This document shows, one piece after another, positions 61,782 to 64,000 of a stretch of 64,000 nt of DNA (position 1 is its first letter; the number at the start of each line of letters is the position of its first letter). Origin of the DNA: Rhodanobacteraceae bacterium ZG21-1 (lineage in GTDB: Bacteria > Pseudomonadota > Gammaproteobacteria > Xanthomonadales > Rhodanobacteraceae); NCBI GenBank assembly GCA_021390615.1, contig JAJEJU010000025.1, positions 434,001 to 498,000 on the forward strand, written 5' to 3'. The notes below the pieces were generated by a model. The model saw only the letters and a list, made by a program, of their open reading frames with translations, did not search any database and had not been told where the DNA came from. Both the position numbers and the translations under genes were made by a program.

Positions 61782-63968
61782 ATGAGTCGCGCCAGGCGAT
61801 GGATCAAGAGGCTGCTGGTGAGTGTCGTCGCGCTGCTGCTGGCACTGCTGCTTACGGTGGTGCTGGTGGTGGAACTGTTCGACTGGAACCGGCTCAAGCC
61901 CTACATCGACGACAAGGTCAGCCAGGCGATCGGGCGCGCCTTCTCGATCGACGGCGACCTCAGCGTGGACTGGCAGCGCGAGCCGGCCGAAGGCGGCTGG
62001 CATGCCTGGATTCCCTGGCCCGAGTTCACTGCGCGCGACATCAGCATCGCCAATCCGGCCTGGGCCAAGGAGCCGCAGTTCGCCCATCTCGACGGCGTGC
62101 GCTTCCGCCTGTCGCCGCTGGCCTTGCTGGCCCATCGCGTGGACGTGCCCACGGTGCAGCTGATGCAGCCCCGCGTCGACCTGCAGCGCAACGCGCAGGG
62201 GCAGGCCACCTGGGATTTCAATCTGCCCGCCAGCAGCGGGCCGTCGACCTGGCAGCTGCAGCTGGGCGAGATCGGCTTCGACCGCGGCCAGATCGCGGTC
62301 GACGACGCAGCCAGCAGGATCAAGCTGCAGATCGGCGTGGAGCCGCTGCAGCAGGCGATACCCTACGACCAGATCGTGGCGCAGGAATCCGCCGACGCGC
62401 GCGCGCAGGCAGGCAAGACCGCCGGCGGCGCCGCTCGGGCCGAGGCCGCCAACAAGGACGAGACCGCGACGGTCGGCGACGCCAATGCGCACGGCACCAG
62501 CTATCAGTTCGCCTGGAAGGCCAACGGCAGCTACCAGGGCGTGCCGGCCGACGGCAGCGGCAAGATCGGCGCCGTGCTGGCCCTGCAGGAGAGCCAGCGG
62601 CCGTTCCCGCTGCAGGCCCGCGTGCATATCGGCGACAGCCATATCGCCCTGGTCGGCACGCTGACCGATCCGCTGCACCTCGCCGCGCTCGACCTGCGCC
62701 TGTGGTTCGCCGGCTCCAGCATGGCCAAGCTTTATCCGATCATCGGCGTCACCCTGCCCGACACGCCGCCCTACGCCACCGAAGGCCATCTCAAGGCGGA
62801 GCTGCAGCGCAACGGCAGCCACTTCAGCTATCAGCATTTCCGCGGCCGCGTCGGCGGCAGCGATCTGGGCGGCGACCTCGACTACCAGGGCGGCGGCGCG
62901 CGCCCCAAACTGAGCGGCGCGGTCAGCTCGCACCTGCTGCAGTTTTCCGACTTGGCGCCGCTGATCGGCGCCGATTCCTCGGCGGAAAAACAGCAGCGCG
63001 GCGATGCCACGCCGCAGCCCACCGACAAGCTGCTGCCGGTCGAGCCGTTCCGCACCGACCGCTGGCGCGCGATGGACGCCGACGTGAAATTCAGCGCGGC
63101 GCGCATCGCGCACGGCGACAGCCTGCCGATCGAATCGCTGGACACGCACCTGATCCTCGACAACGGCCTGCTGCGGCTCGAGCCACTGAACTTCGGCCTG
63201 GCCGGCGGGCGGGTCACCAGCGATCTGCGCCTCGACGGCGGCAAGACGCCGATGCAGGGCGCGGTGAAATTGTCCGCGCGGCATCTCAAGCTGAAACAGC
63301 TGTTCCCGCAGCTGGCCTCGATGCAGACCAGCCTCGGCGAGATCAACGGCGACGCTTCGCTCACCCTGCGCGGCAATTCGGTGGCGGCCCTGCTCGGCAA
63401 CGCCAATGGCGAGCTGAAGCTGCTGATGAACGACGGCGCGATCAGCAAGACCCTGCTGGAAACCGCCGGGCTCAACGTGGGCAACATCGTGATCGGCAAG
63501 CTGTTCGGCGACAAGACGGTGAAGATCAACTGCGCCGCCTCCGACCTGGTCGCCAGCAACGGCCTGTTCGACGCCCGCCTGTTCGTGTTCGACACCGCCG
63601 ACGCCGTCATCAACGTCACCGGCACGGCGAACATGGCCAGCGAGAAGCTCGACTTGAACGTGGTGCCGCATACCAAGGGCCTGCGCATCTTCTCGCTGCG
63701 CTCGCCGCTGTATGTGCAGGGCACGCTCAAGCATCCCAACGTGGGCGTGCACGCCGGCCCGCTGCTGGTCCGCGCCGGTGGCGCGGTGGCGCTGGGCGTG
63801 GTGGCTGCGCCGGTGGCGGCACTGCTGGCGCTGGTCTCGCCCAGCCACGACGAAGGCGATGCGAACACTTGCCGCATGGTGCTGCAGCAGATGCAGACGC
63901 CGGCGAAGGCCAATGCCGGCAAGACCAAGACTGCCCCGGCAACCTCAGGCAAACAGCACGCGCGCTGA
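61782..63968 (+). CDS. AsmA-family protein
   Basis: 728 residues. A single N-terminal membrane anchor (LLVSVVALLLALLLTVVLVVELF, about 11-33) is followed by a long periplasmic region with the AsmA pattern DISIANPAWAKEPQFAHLDGVRFRLSPLALL near 88-118, repeated beta-rich segments and the C-terminal block NANGELKLLMNDGAISKTLLETAGLNVGNIV and NVVPHTKGLRIFSLRSPLYVQGTLKHPNV. AsmA-like proteins are bridge-like lipid-transfer or outer-membrane-assembly factors. The gene ends at 63968, 32 bases before the window edge. Confidence 0.92.
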   Translation: MSRARRWIKRLLVSVVALLLALLLTVVLVVELFDWNRLKPYIDDKVSQAIGRAFSIDGDLSVDWQREPAEGGWHAWIPWPEFTARDISIANPAWAKEPQFAHLDGVRFRLSPLALLAHRVDVPTVQLMQPRVDLQRNAQGQATWDFNLPASSGPSTWQLQLGEIGFDRGQIAVDDAASRIKLQIGVEPLQQAIPYDQIVAQESADARAQAGKTAGGAARAEAANKDETATVGDANAHGTSYQFAWKANGSYQGVPADGSGKIGAVLALQESQRPFPLQARVHIGDSHIALVGTLTDPLHLAALDLRLWFAGSSMAKLYPIIGVTLPDTPPYATEGHLKAELQRNGSHFSYQHFRGRVGGSDLGGDLDYQGGGARPKLSGAVSSHLLQFSDLAPLIGADSSAEKQQRGDATPQPTDKLLPVEPFRTDRWRAMDADVKFSAARIAHGDSLPIESLDTHLILDNGLLRLEPLNFGLAGGRVTSDLRLDGGKTPMQGAVKLSARHLKLKQLFPQLASMQTSLGEINGDASLTLRGNSVAALLGNANGELKLLMNDGAISKTLLETAGLNVGNIVIGKLFGDKTVKINCAASDLVASNGLFDARLFVFDTADAVINVTGTANMASEKLDLNVVPHTKGLRIFSLRSPLYVQGTLKHPNVGVHAGPLLVRAGGAVALGVVAAPVAALLALVSPSHDEGDANTCRMVLQQMQTPAKANAGKTKTAPATSGKQHAR

Positions 63969-64000
63969 CGGCGGGCACGTCGTGTGGATCGGCGGGCGCC

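Overview
The window is about 65% or more G+C, densely coding, and encodes gammaproteobacterial proteins typical of Xanthomonadales. A Rhodanobacteraceae or Xanthomonadaceae chromosome (Dyella, Luteibacter or Rhodanobacter type) is the best guess. This is inferred from protein style only: BipA/TypA, many TonB-dependent receptors, a Q-rich effector-like tail, and a vibrioferrin/xanthoferrin-type siderophore operon. No rRNA, tRNA, CRISPR array, insertion sequence or prophage was recognised.

Layout. (1) 1-953: the C-terminal end of a calpain-like cysteine protease with a Q-rich tail, followed by a small lipoprotein, both lower in G+C than what follows; possibly an effector/immunity pair. (2) 1051-5325: a lipoprotein fused to a type IV pilin-like C-terminal domain, then typA/bipA with a good terminator and a decaying tandem array of 49-bp hairpin units. 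(3) 5918-16407: a Fur-box-headed siderophore operon. It holds an SbnG-like citrate synthase of the HpcH/HpaI family, a TonB receptor, and pvsA-pvsB-pvsC-pvsD-pvsE in the order known from vibrioferrin. (4) 16700-19128: a MocR-type PLP regulator divergent from an EamA transporter. (5) 19189-35120: a carbohydrate-utilisation locus. One arm encodes AgaS, two PfkB kinases, a large TonB receptor and three exported glycosidases (clan GH-D-like, GH3, GH35). The other arm encodes a class I aldolase, an amidohydrolase and a DeoR regulator. Together they suggest uptake of a galactose/galactosamine-containing glycan and catabolism through tagatose-6-P and tagatose-1,6-bisphosphate to triose phosphates.

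(6) 35821-45337: a mixed region with a secreted DUF3472-type protein, a methyltransferase, a small acidic protein, an exported DUF1800/DUF1501 pair, an isoprenylcysteine-methyltransferase-like membrane protein, a PadR/HAAS-sensor pair and a delta-60-repeat protein. (7) 45622-54331: four consecutive divergent pairs of regulator and oxidoreductase (TetR/FAD monooxygenase, FAD monooxygenase/TetR, NmrA+DHFR-like/HxlR, MerR/SDR), each with a recognisable dyad or repeat in the shared promoter; it looks like a redox or xenobiotic-response island. (8) 54430-63968: a cyclophilin, a phospholipid-methyltransferase-like protein, an ABC transporter, a DUF4349 lipoprotein, and a second iron module. That module has a His-rich PadR of the YqjI/NfeR type, a degenerate Fur-family protein and a siderophore-interacting ferric reductase of the NfeF type. 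The window ends with an AsmA-family protein.

Two iron systems therefore sit in the same 64 kb: synthesis and uptake of a citrate-based carboxylate siderophore under a Fur box, and a reductive iron-release module under a metal-sensing PadR. The catabolic locus and the redox island are separate accessory modules.
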